Shown one piece after another: positions 34,177 through 42,793 of a stretch of 64,000 nt of DNA (position 1 is the stretch's first letter; each line of letters opens with the position of its first letter). The stretch is from an uncultured Paludibaculum sp. (GTDB taxonomy: Bacteria; Acidobacteriota; Terriglobia; Bryobacterales; Bryobacteraceae), in the NCBI RefSeq assembly GCF_963665245.1, contig NZ_OY762267.1, forward strand, positions 2,046,001-2,110,000, read 5' to 3'. The position numbers were made by a program, and so were the translations under genes. The notes beneath the pieces are model-generated. The model ran no database searches and was not told the origin of the DNA. It worked only from the letters and a program-made list of their open reading frames with translations.

Positions 34177-37100
34177 ATGAAATTTCGATCGGTCCTACTT
34201 GCGTTTTCTCTTCTGATTCACCCCGCCTTGTGGGCGCAATTTGATTCGGCCGCCGTGGTCGGCGCCATTCGCGACGAGCAGGGCGCGCCCATCTCCGCCG
34301 CCGTCGTCACACTGCTGAACAAGGACACAGGCATCTCCATCTCGTCGACCACCGGCGAGTCCGGAGAGTTCGCCTTCCCAACAGTCCGCATCGGCACATA
34401 TCAGGTCACGGCGGAAGCCAAGGGCTTCACCAAGGGCGTCGCGGAGAACGTGAGCGTCACAGTCAACGCCCGTCAGCGCGTCGACATGGCATTGAGAGTC
34501 GGCCAGGTGAATGAAGTCGTGAATGTCGACGCCACGGCTCCCCTGCTGGAGACCGACAACTCCTCCAAGGGCCAGGTCATCGCGACCAAACAGATGGTGG
34601 AGTTGCCACTGCAAGGCCGAACCTATTCGAGCCTTGCGCTTCTGGCCCCTGGCGTGCGTCAGTCACAGGTGGGCAATCAGGGCTCCATCGCATTCCGCCG
34701 CGAGGGCGCCTACAACGTCAACGGCCTGCGCAGTGTGTGGAACAACTTCCTGCTCGACGGCGTGGACAACAACTTCTACGGCACCACCAACCAGGGCTTC
34801 TCCAACCAGTCTGCGCAGCCATCACCCGACTCCGTAGCCGAGTTCCGCATGGTGGTGAACGCCTATTCCGCCGAGTTCGGCCGCAGCGGCGGCGCGGTAA
34901 TGAACGTCGCGTCGAAGTCCGGCGGCAACCGGTTCCACGGCTCCGTATGGGAGTTCCTGCAGAACGAGAAACTGAACGCAACCGGCTTCTTCAAACCGGT
35001 GCTCAACCAGAAGCCGCTGAACAAGCGCAACCAGTTCGGAGCCACCTTTGGCGGCCCCATCATCAAAGACCGCACCTTCTTCTTCGCCGACTATGAAGGT
35101 TCGCGCTGGCGCCTGGCACCTTTCTCGCTCACCTCCCTGCCAACCACTGACCTGCGCAACGGCATCCTCCCCGTCGACGTTCGCATCCCCATCAACTTCA
35201 CCGACGATCAGGGCCGCAGCTTCGCCGCCGGTACCATCATTCCCGCCGGACAAGCGGTACCCATGACAAAGTTCGCCCGCAAGGTCCTGGCGGAACTGCC
35301 GCAGCCCAACCGGGCCGGTGCAGGTGCGATTGGTATCACCAACAACTTCGGCGGCTTCGACCTCAATCAACTCGACGAGGACAAGGGCGCCGTTAAGGTC
35401 GATCACAAGTTCACCGACCAGTTAACGACCTTCTTCCGCTACACCCACCGCAAGCAGAACATCTTCGCGCCGGGCCTGATCACCGGCTTCTCCGGCGGCA
35501 ACAATTTGGGCTTCCTGGATACCTTCAATCAGCAAGGCATTGCCGGCGTCACCTGGACTCGCAAGTCAAACGAAGTGTGGGAAGGCCGCTTCGCGGTGAC
35601 ACGTTTGGGCATGGACCGGTTGCCGGCCGCCATCGGCGGTCCTTCCATGCGCGAGTTGTTCGGCATCACCGGCCTGCCTGAGGGCCCACGCATTCAAGGG
35701 GGTATCACGCCGCAGGACATCACGGGCTTCCCTCGCCTCGGGCGGCAGTCGACGAACCCGCAGGCGCAGTTTCCCACCACGGTGAACGGCCGCCTGAACG
35801 TATCGAAGATCCTGAACCGCCACAACCTGAAGGCCGGCTACGAGAGTCTCTACCTGGCCATCACAGTGGACGACACGAATCCGCTCTACGGCATCGACGG
35901 CTTCGGCGGGCTGTACTCCAGGATCCCCGGCCAAAGCTTCGGTTCCTACGCCAGTGTCGCGAACACCATCAACTCATTGGCCGATTTCTACTTCGGAGCC
36001 CGTTCGTCCTATCAGCTCGCCACCCAGGTACAGGCTCGCTCCCGCCAACGGGGAAACTGGTTCTTCATTCAGGACGACTACCGCGTCAACAACAAGCTCA
36101 CTCTCAACATGGGGCTTCGCTACGAACTGATGACGCCTGTTTACGATGCCGACAACAAGCTCGCTAACTTCGATCCCGCTCAGAACAAGCTGGTGCTCGC
36201 ACAGGATGGGGGCGTCTCCGAGCGAGCGCTGCAGAACCCGAAGAAGACCAACTTCGCGCCGCGCCTGGGCGCCGCCTATCAGTTGACCTCCAAGACTGTC
36301 CTGCGCGGTGGCTACGGGTTCGGCTGGAACTACTGGAATCGCATGGCATCGGCGGAGTACCTGGACACCAACGCGCCATTCGTCACCCGCTTCTCTACCT
36401 TGAACAGCGCAGCCAATCTCGGCAGCCTCTGCAGCGACAACAACTACAGTGGCTGCTTCCGCACCCGCGAGATGGGCTACCCCACCAGCCTGCCCTCCAA
36501 CGTGATTCTCTACATGGATCCCAGCACGCCGTGGGGCTATGTGCAGAACTGGCACTTCACCATCCAGCGCACACTGTTCAAGGACACCCTGCTCGACATG
36601 GCCTACGTCGGCAATCGTGCCGATCACCTGCCAGTGCTGGGCGACTTCAACCAGGCCCGGCCCATCACCGCGCAGGAACTCGCTTCGGGCCTGACGACGG
36701 GCGGAACCCTTCTCGCTCGCCGCCCCTACCAGGGGTTCAACAACATCACCGGGGTTGTGCCAACCGCATTCTCGAACTACCACTCTCTACAACTGAAGTT
36801 CGAACATCGCTCCGATTGGGTCACCGTGCTCAGCTCGTTCACTTACTCCAAGGCCATCGATACGGTCGGCCAGGTACTGGAATCGACCAACGGCGGCAGC
36901 CCGAATCCTCAGGACATTCACAACGTGGATAACGACAAGGGCGCATCCAGCTTCGATCAGCGCTTCAACTCCGTAACGAGCTTCGTATTCGACGTCCCCT
37001 ACGGCAAGGGACGCCGCTGGGGCAAGAGCATGCCGTATGCTCTCGACACCATCGCCGGCGGATGGCAGGTCTCATCCATCATCAACCTGCAAAGCGGACA

Positions 37101-37536
37101 ACCTTTGAACATCCGCTACCCCGACACGGCCGGCATCCTCTCTGACGGCCAGGCGGACTTCCTGGGCAACGTGGCGCTGCGGCCCAACGTAATCGATGGC
37201 ACCGCCGGCGTACGCGCCGCCGGTAGCGACTACACCAACTACTTCAACAAGGCGAACCTCGCGATTCCTTCCGTGACGTCGCCATTCGGGAACCTGGGCC
37301 GCAACGTTGCCTACGGCTTCCCGCTCTACCAGACCGACATGGTTCTCGCCAAGAACTTCGCGCTGCCCATGATCAACGAGGGCGCGCGACTCCAGTTCCG
37401 CAGCGAGTTCTACAATCTGTTCAACAAGACGAACTTCACGGCGCCGACCGTGGATCTCTCCAGCGCCTCATTCGGGCGTTCAAGCTCCACGTTCGATCCC
37501 CGCTATATCCAGTTCGCCTTGAAGCTGATTTTCTAA
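34177..37536 (+). CDS. Oar-like TonB-dependent receptor with carboxypeptidase-regulatory domain
   Basis: A 1119-aa outer-membrane protein. ATG 34177 gives signal peptide KFRSVLLAFSLLIHPALWAQ. Residues about 22-110 are a CarboxypepD_reg beta-sandwich (VVGAIRDEQGAPISAAVVTLLNKDTG ... RVGQVNEVVNVDA). The plug follows (QVIATKQMVELPLQGRTYSSLALLAPGV; FLLDGVDNNFYGTTNQGF; SVAEFRMVVNAYSAEFGRSGGAVMNVASKSGGN), then a beta-barrel with TonB-receptor style repeats and a terminal FALKLIF. Acidobacteria carry dozens of these, presumed to import oligosaccharides or peptides, but no ligand can be read. A strong terminator follows the gene. Confidence 0.93.
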   Translation: MKFRSVLLAFSLLIHPALWAQFDSAAVVGAIRDEQGAPISAAVVTLLNKDTGISISSTTGESGEFAFPTVRIGTYQVTAEAKGFTKGVAENVSVTVNARQRVDMALRVGQVNEVVNVDATAPLLETDNSSKGQVIATKQMVELPLQGRTYSSLALLAPGVRQSQVGNQGSIAFRREGAYNVNGLRSVWNNFLLDGVDNNFYGTTNQGFSNQSAQPSPDSVAEFRMVVNAYSAEFGRSGGAVMNVASKSGGNRFHGSVWEFLQNEKLNATGFFKPVLNQKPLNKRNQFGATFGGPIIKDRTFFFADYEGSRWRLAPFSLTSLPTTDLRNGILPVDVRIPINFTDDQGRSFAAGTIIPAGQAVPMTKFARKVLAELPQPNRAGAGAIGITNNFGGFDLNQLDEDKGAVKVDHKFTDQLTTFFRYTHRKQNIFAPGLITGFSGGNNLGFLDTFNQQGIAGVTWTRKSNEVWEGRFAVTRLGMDRLPAAIGGPSMRELFGITGLPEGPRIQGGITPQDITGFPRLGRQSTNPQAQFPTTVNGRLNVSKILNRHNLKAGYESLYLAITVDDTNPLYGIDGFGGLYSRIPGQSFGSYASVANTINSLADFYFGARSSYQLATQVQARSRQRGNWFFIQDDYRVNNKLTLNMGLRYELMTPVYDADNKLANFDPAQNKLVLAQDGGVSERALQNPKKTNFAPRLGAAYQLTSKTVLRGGYGFGWNYWNRMASAEYLDTNAPFVTRFSTLNSAANLGSLCSDNNYSGCFRTREMGYPTSLPSNVILYMDPSTPWGYVQNWHFTIQRTLFKDTLLDMAYVGNRADHLPVLGDFNQARPITAQELASGLTTGGTLLARRPYQGFNNITGVVPTAFSNYHSLQLKFEHRSDWVTVLSSFTYSKAIDTVGQVLESTNGGSPNPQDIHNVDNDKGASSFDQRFNSVTSFVFDVPYGKGRRWGKSMPYALDTIAGGWQVSSIINLQSGQPLNIRYPDTAGILSDGQADFLGNVALRPNVIDGTAGVRAAGSDYTNYFNKANLAIPSVTSPFGNLGRNVAYGFPLYQTDMVLAKNFALPMINEGARLQFRSEFYNLFNKTNFTAPTVDLSSASFGRSSSTFDPRYIQFALKLIF

Positions 37537-37563
37537 GCGCCACAGTTCCAACAACCAACAAAT

Positions 37564-37589
37564 GGGCGGCCGCCTTGGCCGCCCGTTTT
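37564..37589. terminator. bidirectional intrinsic terminator
   Basis: GGGCGGCC-GCCTT-GGCCGCCC followed by GTTTT, 28 bp after the receptor stop. The reverse strand also ends in a weak T-run, so it can serve the esterase gene ending at 37593. Confidence 0.85.
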
Positions 37590-37592
37590 GCG

Positions 37593-38915
37593 TTAGGGAT
37601 GCAGATACTTCACCAGGTACTCGGTGATGGGCGTCCAATCGCTGGGAATCGTCCCATGTCCCCCGGCATGCATGTGGTACCCGATGTCGTGGAAGATGGG
37701 CTCACCGGCCTTGGGCATCTGGCCGGTGCCGAGGTCCTGCTTACCAAGCAGCTTGTAGACCGGCCCCGCGGCAACAGCGGCCAGGAACTCACCTTTAGGA
37801 TCGGACCATAGATCCGCATCACCGGTCTGGAGGAACACCGGCCTCGGAGCCATCAGGGCGACCAGCATATGAGCGTCCACCGGACACTGTTCGGGATGTT
37901 CGGCGTACTTGGCGCGATTGGCGGCGAACTGGTAGCCATACCGCGACGGCGCGGTCATGTGCGCAATAGTCTCACCGAAGTTGCGGCGGCTCAATGCGGC
38001 TCCACCCTCACCGGAGCAACTGGCCACCACCAGCGCGAAGCGAGTGTCGTGGACGCCCGCCCACAGCACGGTCTTGCCGAGGCGCGACACGCCATAGAGC
38101 GCAACTCGCTTTGCGTCCACTGACTGCTCCGTTTCCAGATAGTCCATCGCGCGGCTCAGGCCCCAGGCCCAGGCGCTGATTGTTCCCCATTCGTCGGCCG
38201 CCGGTTCCGTCTGACCGGGCTTCAGGTAGAGTGCACGGACTCCAAAGGGCAGGCCACCCAGAAAGTCGGGATCGATATCGCCGTAGTAGATGCCGGCCAC
38301 GCCAATGCCCTTCTCCAGCAGGCCGTCGATATTCATGCGGCCCAGGCCGGCGCCGCGCTGGGCCGGCACCTTCTTCTTGTCGCGATTCCACATCTCGCCC
38401 AGTTTGATGCCGGGGTCGTTGAAGATGGAGGCGTTCGGGGAGAAGTTGATGCACAGCAGCAGCGGTACGGGTTTGGTGGCCTTGGCCGGCACGTAGATGA
38501 CGATGTCTTCCTTCGGACCGTTCTTGTCCGCCGAGAAGTAGACGGTCACCTGTTTGCGCAGCGCTTTACCATCCATGGCCGGCGTGCCCTTGTCGAAGAC
38601 GTCGAAGCTCATGGCTGTGGGGCGGCCGGGCATCTTGCCGAACTGCTGCTCTTCATAGAGCTTCACGAGCTCCGGACGGCGCTTGGTATTCCAGTCCTTG
38701 GCGTTCCTCACCGGCTTTCCGTTGGCCAGCTTCAGCACGTCGGGCAGAGTGTAGTTGCCCGCCAGCGCCTCATCATAGTTGACCGGAAATCCGGCCACGA
38801 CCGAAGGAGGCTTCGCCGCCGCCGGAGCCGTGGGAGGAGGGGTCTGCGCACCCGCTTCAATGGTGAACAAGGCGAAGACGGTAAGGGTAGTGGCGAGCCG
38901 GGGCTGGAATCGCAT
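37593..38915 (-). CDS. CE15-type glucuronoyl esterase-like secreted hydrolase
   Basis: A 440-aa protein with signal peptide ending IEAGAQ and a Pro-rich spacer. The alpha/beta-hydrolase core carries GVSRLGKTVLWAG (nucleophile elbow; classical CE15 has GCSRxGK, here the Cys is Val), VVASCSGEGGAALSRRNFGETI (acid region) and GYHMHAGGHG (catalytic His region). CE15 enzymes cut ester bonds between lignin alcohols and glucuronic acid side chains of xylan, so a role in plant cell wall breakdown is plausible. Family membership is strong, exact substrate open. It faces the receptor gene convergently across a shared terminator. Confidence 0.88.
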   Translation of the reverse strand: MRFQPRLATTLTVFALFTIEAGAQTPPPTAPAAAKPPSVVAGFPVNYDEALAGNYTLPDVLKLANGKPVRNAKDWNTKRRPELVKLYEEQQFGKMPGRPTAMSFDVFDKGTPAMDGKALRKQVTVYFSADKNGPKEDIVIYVPAKATKPVPLLLCINFSPNASIFNDPGIKLGEMWNRDKKKVPAQRGAGLGRMNIDGLLEKGIGVAGIYYGDIDPDFLGGLPFGVRALYLKPGQTEPAADEWGTISAWAWGLSRAMDYLETEQSVDAKRVALYGVSRLGKTVLWAGVHDTRFALVVASCSGEGGAALSRRNFGETIAHMTAPSRYGYQFAANRAKYAEHPEQCPVDAHMLVALMAPRPVFLQTGDADLWSDPKGEFLAAVAAGPVYKLLGKQDLGTGQMPKAGEPIFHDIGYHMHAGGHGTIPSDWTPITEYLVKYLHP

Positions 38916-39003
38916 GCAGACATCTTATCCCCAATGGCGATCAATGCCGGGCGCCGCTCTTCTATAATTCAGACAGCCCAGACCTATTCGTAAGGAGCAC
39001 GCC

Positions 39004-39864
39004 ATGTCTCAGGAACGCCTCAGCCGCAGGGAGTTCGGCTTGTTCGCGGCAGCCACCGCAACCGCGCAGCCCGCCGGCCTGACCGCACAACAAGTGGTGG
39101 AGCGCATCCAGAAGAACGTCGGAGTCCCCTGGCGCTCGGCGACCATCGACACGTTCAAGGCGGGCGGTCCCGAGACCGTGGTGAAGGGCATTGCCACGAC
39201 CTTCATGACGACCTTTGAGGTTCTGCAGCGAGCCTCGGCAGCCGGGAAGAACCTGATCATTACCCACGAGCCGACGTTCTATTCGCATACCGACGTCGTG
39301 ACGCAATTGACCGAGGATCCGGTGTACCAGCGCAAACGCGAGTTCATTGAGAAGAACCAGCTTGTGGTCTGGCGCTTCCACGACCACTGGCACATGCGCA
39401 AGCCGGACCCGGTCACCACCGGCCTGATCCAGGATCTGGGCTGGACGAAGTACCTGTCCGAGAAGGATCCACGGATGTGCGTGCTGCCCGAGTTGACGCT
39501 GGGCCAACTGGCGCAGCAGATGCAGAAGAGCATGAAGTCGCGGACCATGCGAGTCGTCGGTGATCCAAAGACCAAGGTGAGCCGAGTCGTCTTATATCCA
39601 GGCGCCAGCAATCCGATGTTCGCGGTGAAGCTGAACCCTGAATCGGAAGTCTTTGTCGGAGGCGAGTCGACCGAGTGGGAAGGCGGAGCTTATGCCCGCG
39701 ATGTCATTACCGCCGGCCTCCGCAAAGGCGTCATCTTCCTGGGACACGAAGTGTCCGAAGAGCCGGGCATGCGGCTATGCGCGGACTGGCTGAAGACGTT
39801 TGTCCCGGAGGTTCCGGTGGAGTGGATCTCTGCCGGCGAACCGTTCTGGCGCCCTGCTGCCTGA
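39004..39864 (+). CDS. NIF3/YbgI-like dinuclear metal-centre protein, exported variant
   Basis: A 286-aa protein. It starts MSQERLSRREFGLFAAATATAQPAG, an RR-containing N-terminus that looks like a Tat leader, although most NIF3 proteins are cytosolic. NIF3-type parts: AGKNLIITHEPTFYSH (metal ligands His, His), RFHDHWHM, and LGHEVSEEPG near the C-terminus. VVLYPGASNPMFAV is the second half. The fold assignment is fairly sure; the enzymatic role is not, as the family's substrates are debated. A TATAAT-like box lies at 38963-38968. Confidence 0.75.
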   Translation: MSQERLSRREFGLFAAATATAQPAGLTAQQVVERIQKNVGVPWRSATIDTFKAGGPETVVKGIATTFMTTFEVLQRASAAGKNLIITHEPTFYSHTDVVTQLTEDPVYQRKREFIEKNQLVVWRFHDHWHMRKPDPVTTGLIQDLGWTKYLSEKDPRMCVLPELTLGQLAQQMQKSMKSRTMRVVGDPKTKVSRVVLYPGASNPMFAVKLNPESEVFVGGESTEWEGGAYARDVITAGLRKGVIFLGHEVSEEPGMRLCADWLKTFVPEVPVEWISAGEPFWRPAA

Positions 39865-39872
39865 GCGTGCGC

Positions 39873-39907
39873 GTGTCTGTGCAGACACGGCGTGTCTGAG
39901 CGGACAC
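39873..39907 (+). promoter_or_regulatory. tandem palindromic operator-like sites before ldt
   Basis: Two 16-bp palindromes, 19 bp apart: GTGTCTG-TG-CAGACAC (39873-39888, perfect) and GTGTCTG-AG-CGGACAC (39892-39907, one mismatch). They lie between the NIF3-like stop and the L,D-transpeptidase start (74 bp away). Pairs of this kind are typical of dimeric repressors; the cognate protein is unknown. Confidence 0.55.
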
Positions 39908-39980
39908 GTGGCCATCCACAGACAACTATCTTATTTTCAATTACATAGCATTTGGTCTCCGGCCTGCATTCTTTGTGTGC

Positions 39981-40565
39981 ATGGAACACAAGGAATACGG
40001 ACACGGACAGTTCAGCCGCCTGTTGGCGGTGGTGATGCTGGCAGCGGCGCAGTCGCGCGCCGCCGAGAATGCGGGCACGGCTCAGCGGATTGTGGTCAGT
40101 ATCCCGGACCGCAAGCTGGCCCTGGTGGAAGACGGCGTGGTGGTGAAGATCTACGATGTCGCGGTTGGCAAGACCACGACGCCCAGCCCCACCGGCACGT
40201 TTGAGGTCGTCAATCGCATTCCGAATCCCACCTGGTACGGGCCGGCGAAGGTCGTGGGTCCGGGCAAGACCAATCCGGTGGGCACCCGCTGGATGGGCCT
40301 GAGCGCCAAGGGTTACGGCATCCACGGCACCAACCGGCCCGACTCCATCGGCAAGGCTGCTTCCAAAGGCTGCATCCGTATGCGCAACGAAGACGTGGAA
40401 GAGCTGTTTGAGCTCGTGCGCGTCGGCGCCACGGTCGAACTGTCCGTCGAGACTTCCGAGTTGTTCCAACCCAAAGGAGACCACCTCAATGTTGTTGCTC
40501 AAGTACCTCTTGATGGCGACCGGAGCATCGTTGCTGCTGGCGGCGGCGATCATCCTCGTCCATGA
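39981..40565 (+). CDS. L,D-transpeptidase (YkuD domain)
   Basis: A 194-aa peptidoglycan cross-linker. The N-terminal signal segment FSRLLAVVMLAAAQSRA is followed by VVSIPDRKLALVEDGVVVKIYDVAVGK and the catalytic YkuD motif HGTNRPDSIGKAASKGCIRM, with His and Cys intact. It forms 3-3 links between stem peptides or attaches proteins to the wall. ATG 39981 is chosen over GTG 39975. The last 26 codons overlap the SPFH gene in another frame, by 77 bp, so the two are probably translationally coupled. The pair of palindromes upstream suggests repression. Confidence 0.9.
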   Translation: MEHKEYGHGQFSRLLAVVMLAAAQSRAAENAGTAQRIVVSIPDRKLALVEDGVVVKIYDVAVGKTTTPSPTGTFEVVNRIPNPTWYGPAKVVGPGKTNPVGTRWMGLSAKGYGIHGTNRPDSIGKAASKGCIRMRNEDVEELFELVRVGATVELSVETSELFQPKGDHLNVVAQVPLDGDRSIVAAGGGDHPRP

Positions 40566-41634
40566 CCTTTATCTGCTGCTCAAAGTCCGCCGCGAGGAAC
40601 CCGCGGAAGGTGAAGTAGAAACGGCGGGGGCATTGGAACCCGCTCGCCCTATCCGGTGGCGGCTCGGCCTGCGCCTGGCTATCCTGGCCGTCCCGCCGGT
40701 GTTGATCGCGCTGAGTATCCTCGTGATCCCCAGCGGCTCCGCCGGCATCCGCGTCAGCCAGATCTCCGGGCCGCTGCCCGGTACACTATATCCCGGCGTC
40801 CACGCCGTAACACCCATGATCGATAGCGTCGTGCTCTACAACATCCGCGAGAGCGTGTTCACCGCCGCCGCCTCTGACGATCCGAAGAAGAAGCCGGAGG
40901 GGCTGCGCTCGCAGAGCAAGGAGGGACTGAACGTGAGCCTGGCCGTGACAGTGCGCTACCGCCTGGACCCAAACCAACTCTACAAAATCCATACCTCGCT
41001 ACCAGAATTGGTGGGCGAAGACGTAGTCGCACCAGTCGTTACCAGCGCGTTCCGCGAGCTCACTACCAACTACTCGATACGCGACCTCTTCGCCGGCAAA
41101 CGCGACGAAGTCCGCCAGATCGCAGCCGGCCGCATCGCCAAGCGCCTTTCGGCGGATGGCATCGTGGTGAAGGAAGTGATCCTGCGCGACGTGCAGTTAC
41201 CCGCCGAATATGCTCGCGGCCTGGAAGCCATGCTTTTGAAGGAGCAGGAGAACGAAAGGCTCACCGTGGAGTTGGAGGCCAAGGAGAAAGAGGTAAAGGT
41301 CGCACAGATGGAAGCATCCAGCCAGCGCGACATCGCCATCAAGGAAGCCGAGGGGCAGGCGCAAGCGAAACTGCTGGACAGCCGAGCCGAATCGGAGCGC
41401 CAGAAACTGCTGGCCGAAGCCGAAGAGGTGCGCATTCGGCGCGTAGCCTCGGCCAATTCGGAGAAAATGCGATTGGAAGCCGTGGTGCTGAAGGAGAATC
41501 CCATGTTGATTCAGAAGATCATCGCCGAACGGCTGTCTGACAAGGTGCAGATCATGATGATCCCCGCCGATGTGAAGAACTTCTTCGCCACCGATGTACT
41601 GCGGAGCGCCATGACAGGGCATTCCGCGCAATGA
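40489..41634 (+). CDS. SPFH/band-7 domain membrane protein
   Basis: A 381-aa prohibitin/stomatin-type protein. ATG 40489 has GGAG 10 bp upstream. Two membrane helices (LLLKYLLMATGASLLLAAAIILVHDLYLLL and LRLAILAVPPVLIALSILVIPSG), then the band-7 fold (SAGIRVSQISGPLPGTLYPGVHAVTPMIDSVVLYN; LNVSLAVTVRYRLDP). A long charged coiled coil (KEQENERLTVELEAKEKEVKVAQ ... EAEEVRIRR) ends in KNFFATDVLRS. It should form large rings or microdomains in the inner membrane. The overlap with the L,D-transpeptidase gene hints at a cell-envelope role. Confidence 0.9.
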   Translation: MLLLKYLLMATGASLLLAAAIILVHDLYLLLKVRREEPAEGEVETAGALEPARPIRWRLGLRLAILAVPPVLIALSILVIPSGSAGIRVSQISGPLPGTLYPGVHAVTPMIDSVVLYNIRESVFTAAASDDPKKKPEGLRSQSKEGLNVSLAVTVRYRLDPNQLYKIHTSLPELVGEDVVAPVVTSAFRELTTNYSIRDLFAGKRDEVRQIAAGRIAKRLSADGIVVKEVILRDVQLPAEYARGLEAMLLKEQENERLTVELEAKEKEVKVAQMEASSQRDIAIKEAEGQAQAKLLDSRAESERQKLLAEAEEVRIRRVASANSEKMRLEAVVLKENPMLIQKIIAERLSDKVQIMMIPADVKNFFATDVLRSAMTGHSAQ

Positions 41635-41646
41635 GGAGCGTCACGG

Positions 41647-41670
41647 GGACGGGCCGGAAATAGCCCGTCC
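41647..41670 (+). terminator. weak terminator-like hairpin
   Basis: GGACGGGC / GCCCGTCC stem with an 8-nt loop, 12 bp past the SPFH stop; no T-tract follows, so termination may be partial. Confidence 0.45.
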
Positions 41671-41686
41671 TCGTGTGTATTCTGCT

Positions 41687-42793
41687 ATGATCCGGGCGTT
41701 GATCCAAAAAGCCATTGCGGTGCTGTTTTTCGTCTCGCAAATCGTGTGCGCGCAGACTCTGGACGAGACCGCGCAGGCGTTGGGCCGCAGGGTGGCGGCC
41801 CGCATTCCGGCCGGCACGGCAGTGCACCTGACGGGGCGAAATCTCTCCAGCCTGAGCAACGCCGAACTGGCTGTCGCGCAGCGGGCGATCGACCGCGCCC
41901 TGCGGCGCCGCACTCCACGGCAGGCTCCGGTGGCGGAAGTGCGATTGACGCTTTCTGAAAGTCCGCGGGAATTCCTGCTGATTGTCGAAGTCCGGCGGGA
42001 AGGCGAGCGGGCCGTGGAGATGGCATCGTACCGGCCGCCGGCCGTGGTCACCGCCAATCTCCCCATCCTGGAGCGCCGCCTGCTTTGGGAGCAGGATCGA
42101 CCCATCCTCGACGCGCTGCCGGCGCAGGATCGCCTGCTGGTGCTGGATCCGGAGAAGGTGACCGTGTACCTGCGCCGGTCCGGCATCTGGGAACCTGCCT
42201 CGACCCGTGATCTCGATCTGCCTCCGGTGCGCGATCCGCGCGGGCGCCTGCTGTTGGACGCAGAGAGCCTTCGAGTGTTGGCTCCGGGCTTGAGCTGCCG
42301 CGGAGCCTGGCAGCCGGCGCTCGACCTGAACTGCGAGAACCAGCCGGGCGAGTTCGAAGGCGGCCCGGGTGCGTCGCACTTCACCCCGGCGCGCAACAGC
42401 CTGGAAACCGAGGGCTGGCCGGTCTTTTACTCCTATGCGCGGCTGGGCACAGCGGCGAGGCCATTGCATCTGCTCTCCGGCCTGGACGGCCGCGTCCATC
42501 TCTACAACCAAGATCAACGGCCGCTGGCAGTGATCGACGAATGGAACAGTGATTTCGCGCCAGCCTGCGGCGGGCAGGTGCTGGCGGCCAAGACCGGTCC
42601 GCGGGCCGGCCTGGACGTCGTGACGTTGTACCGCATTGTAGACGGTCGGGCAGTGGAGACCTCGGAACCTATGGAGTTCCCCGGCACTGTGACGGCGATT
42701 TGGCCCATGCCAGGCGGCGCGCTGGTCGTCTGCCGCACGGCCTCTTCAGGAAGATATGCAGCGTATAGCCTTACTCTGGATTGCAGCCGCTAG
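41687..42793 (+). CDS. secreted unknown protein heading a signalling operon
   Basis: A 368-aa protein starting at ATG 41687 with signal peptide MIRALIQKAIAVLFFVSQIVCA. The first half reads TLDETAQALGRRVAARIPAGTAVHLTGRNLSSLSNAELAVAQRAIDRALRRR, a module reminiscent of ABC-type or WD-linked acidobacterial proteins. The second half repeats beta-propeller-like strands (RPLHLLSGLDGRVHLYNQDQRP; GTVTAIWPMPGGALVVCRT). No enzyme motif. It overlaps the next gene by 38 bp, so it belongs to the solute-binding protein/kinase/regulator operon and might be its sensory accessory. Confidence 0.7.
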   Translation: MIRALIQKAIAVLFFVSQIVCAQTLDETAQALGRRVAARIPAGTAVHLTGRNLSSLSNAELAVAQRAIDRALRRRTPRQAPVAEVRLTLSESPREFLLIVEVRREGERAVEMASYRPPAVVTANLPILERRLLWEQDRPILDALPAQDRLLVLDPEKVTVYLRRSGIWEPASTRDLDLPPVRDPRGRLLLDAESLRVLAPGLSCRGAWQPALDLNCENQPGEFEGGPGASHFTPARNSLETEGWPVFYSYARLGTAARPLHLLSGLDGRVHLYNQDQRPLAVIDEWNSDFAPACGGQVLAAKTGPRAGLDVVTLYRIVDGRAVETSEPMEFPGTVTAIWPMPGGALVVCRTASSGRYAAYSLTLDCSR

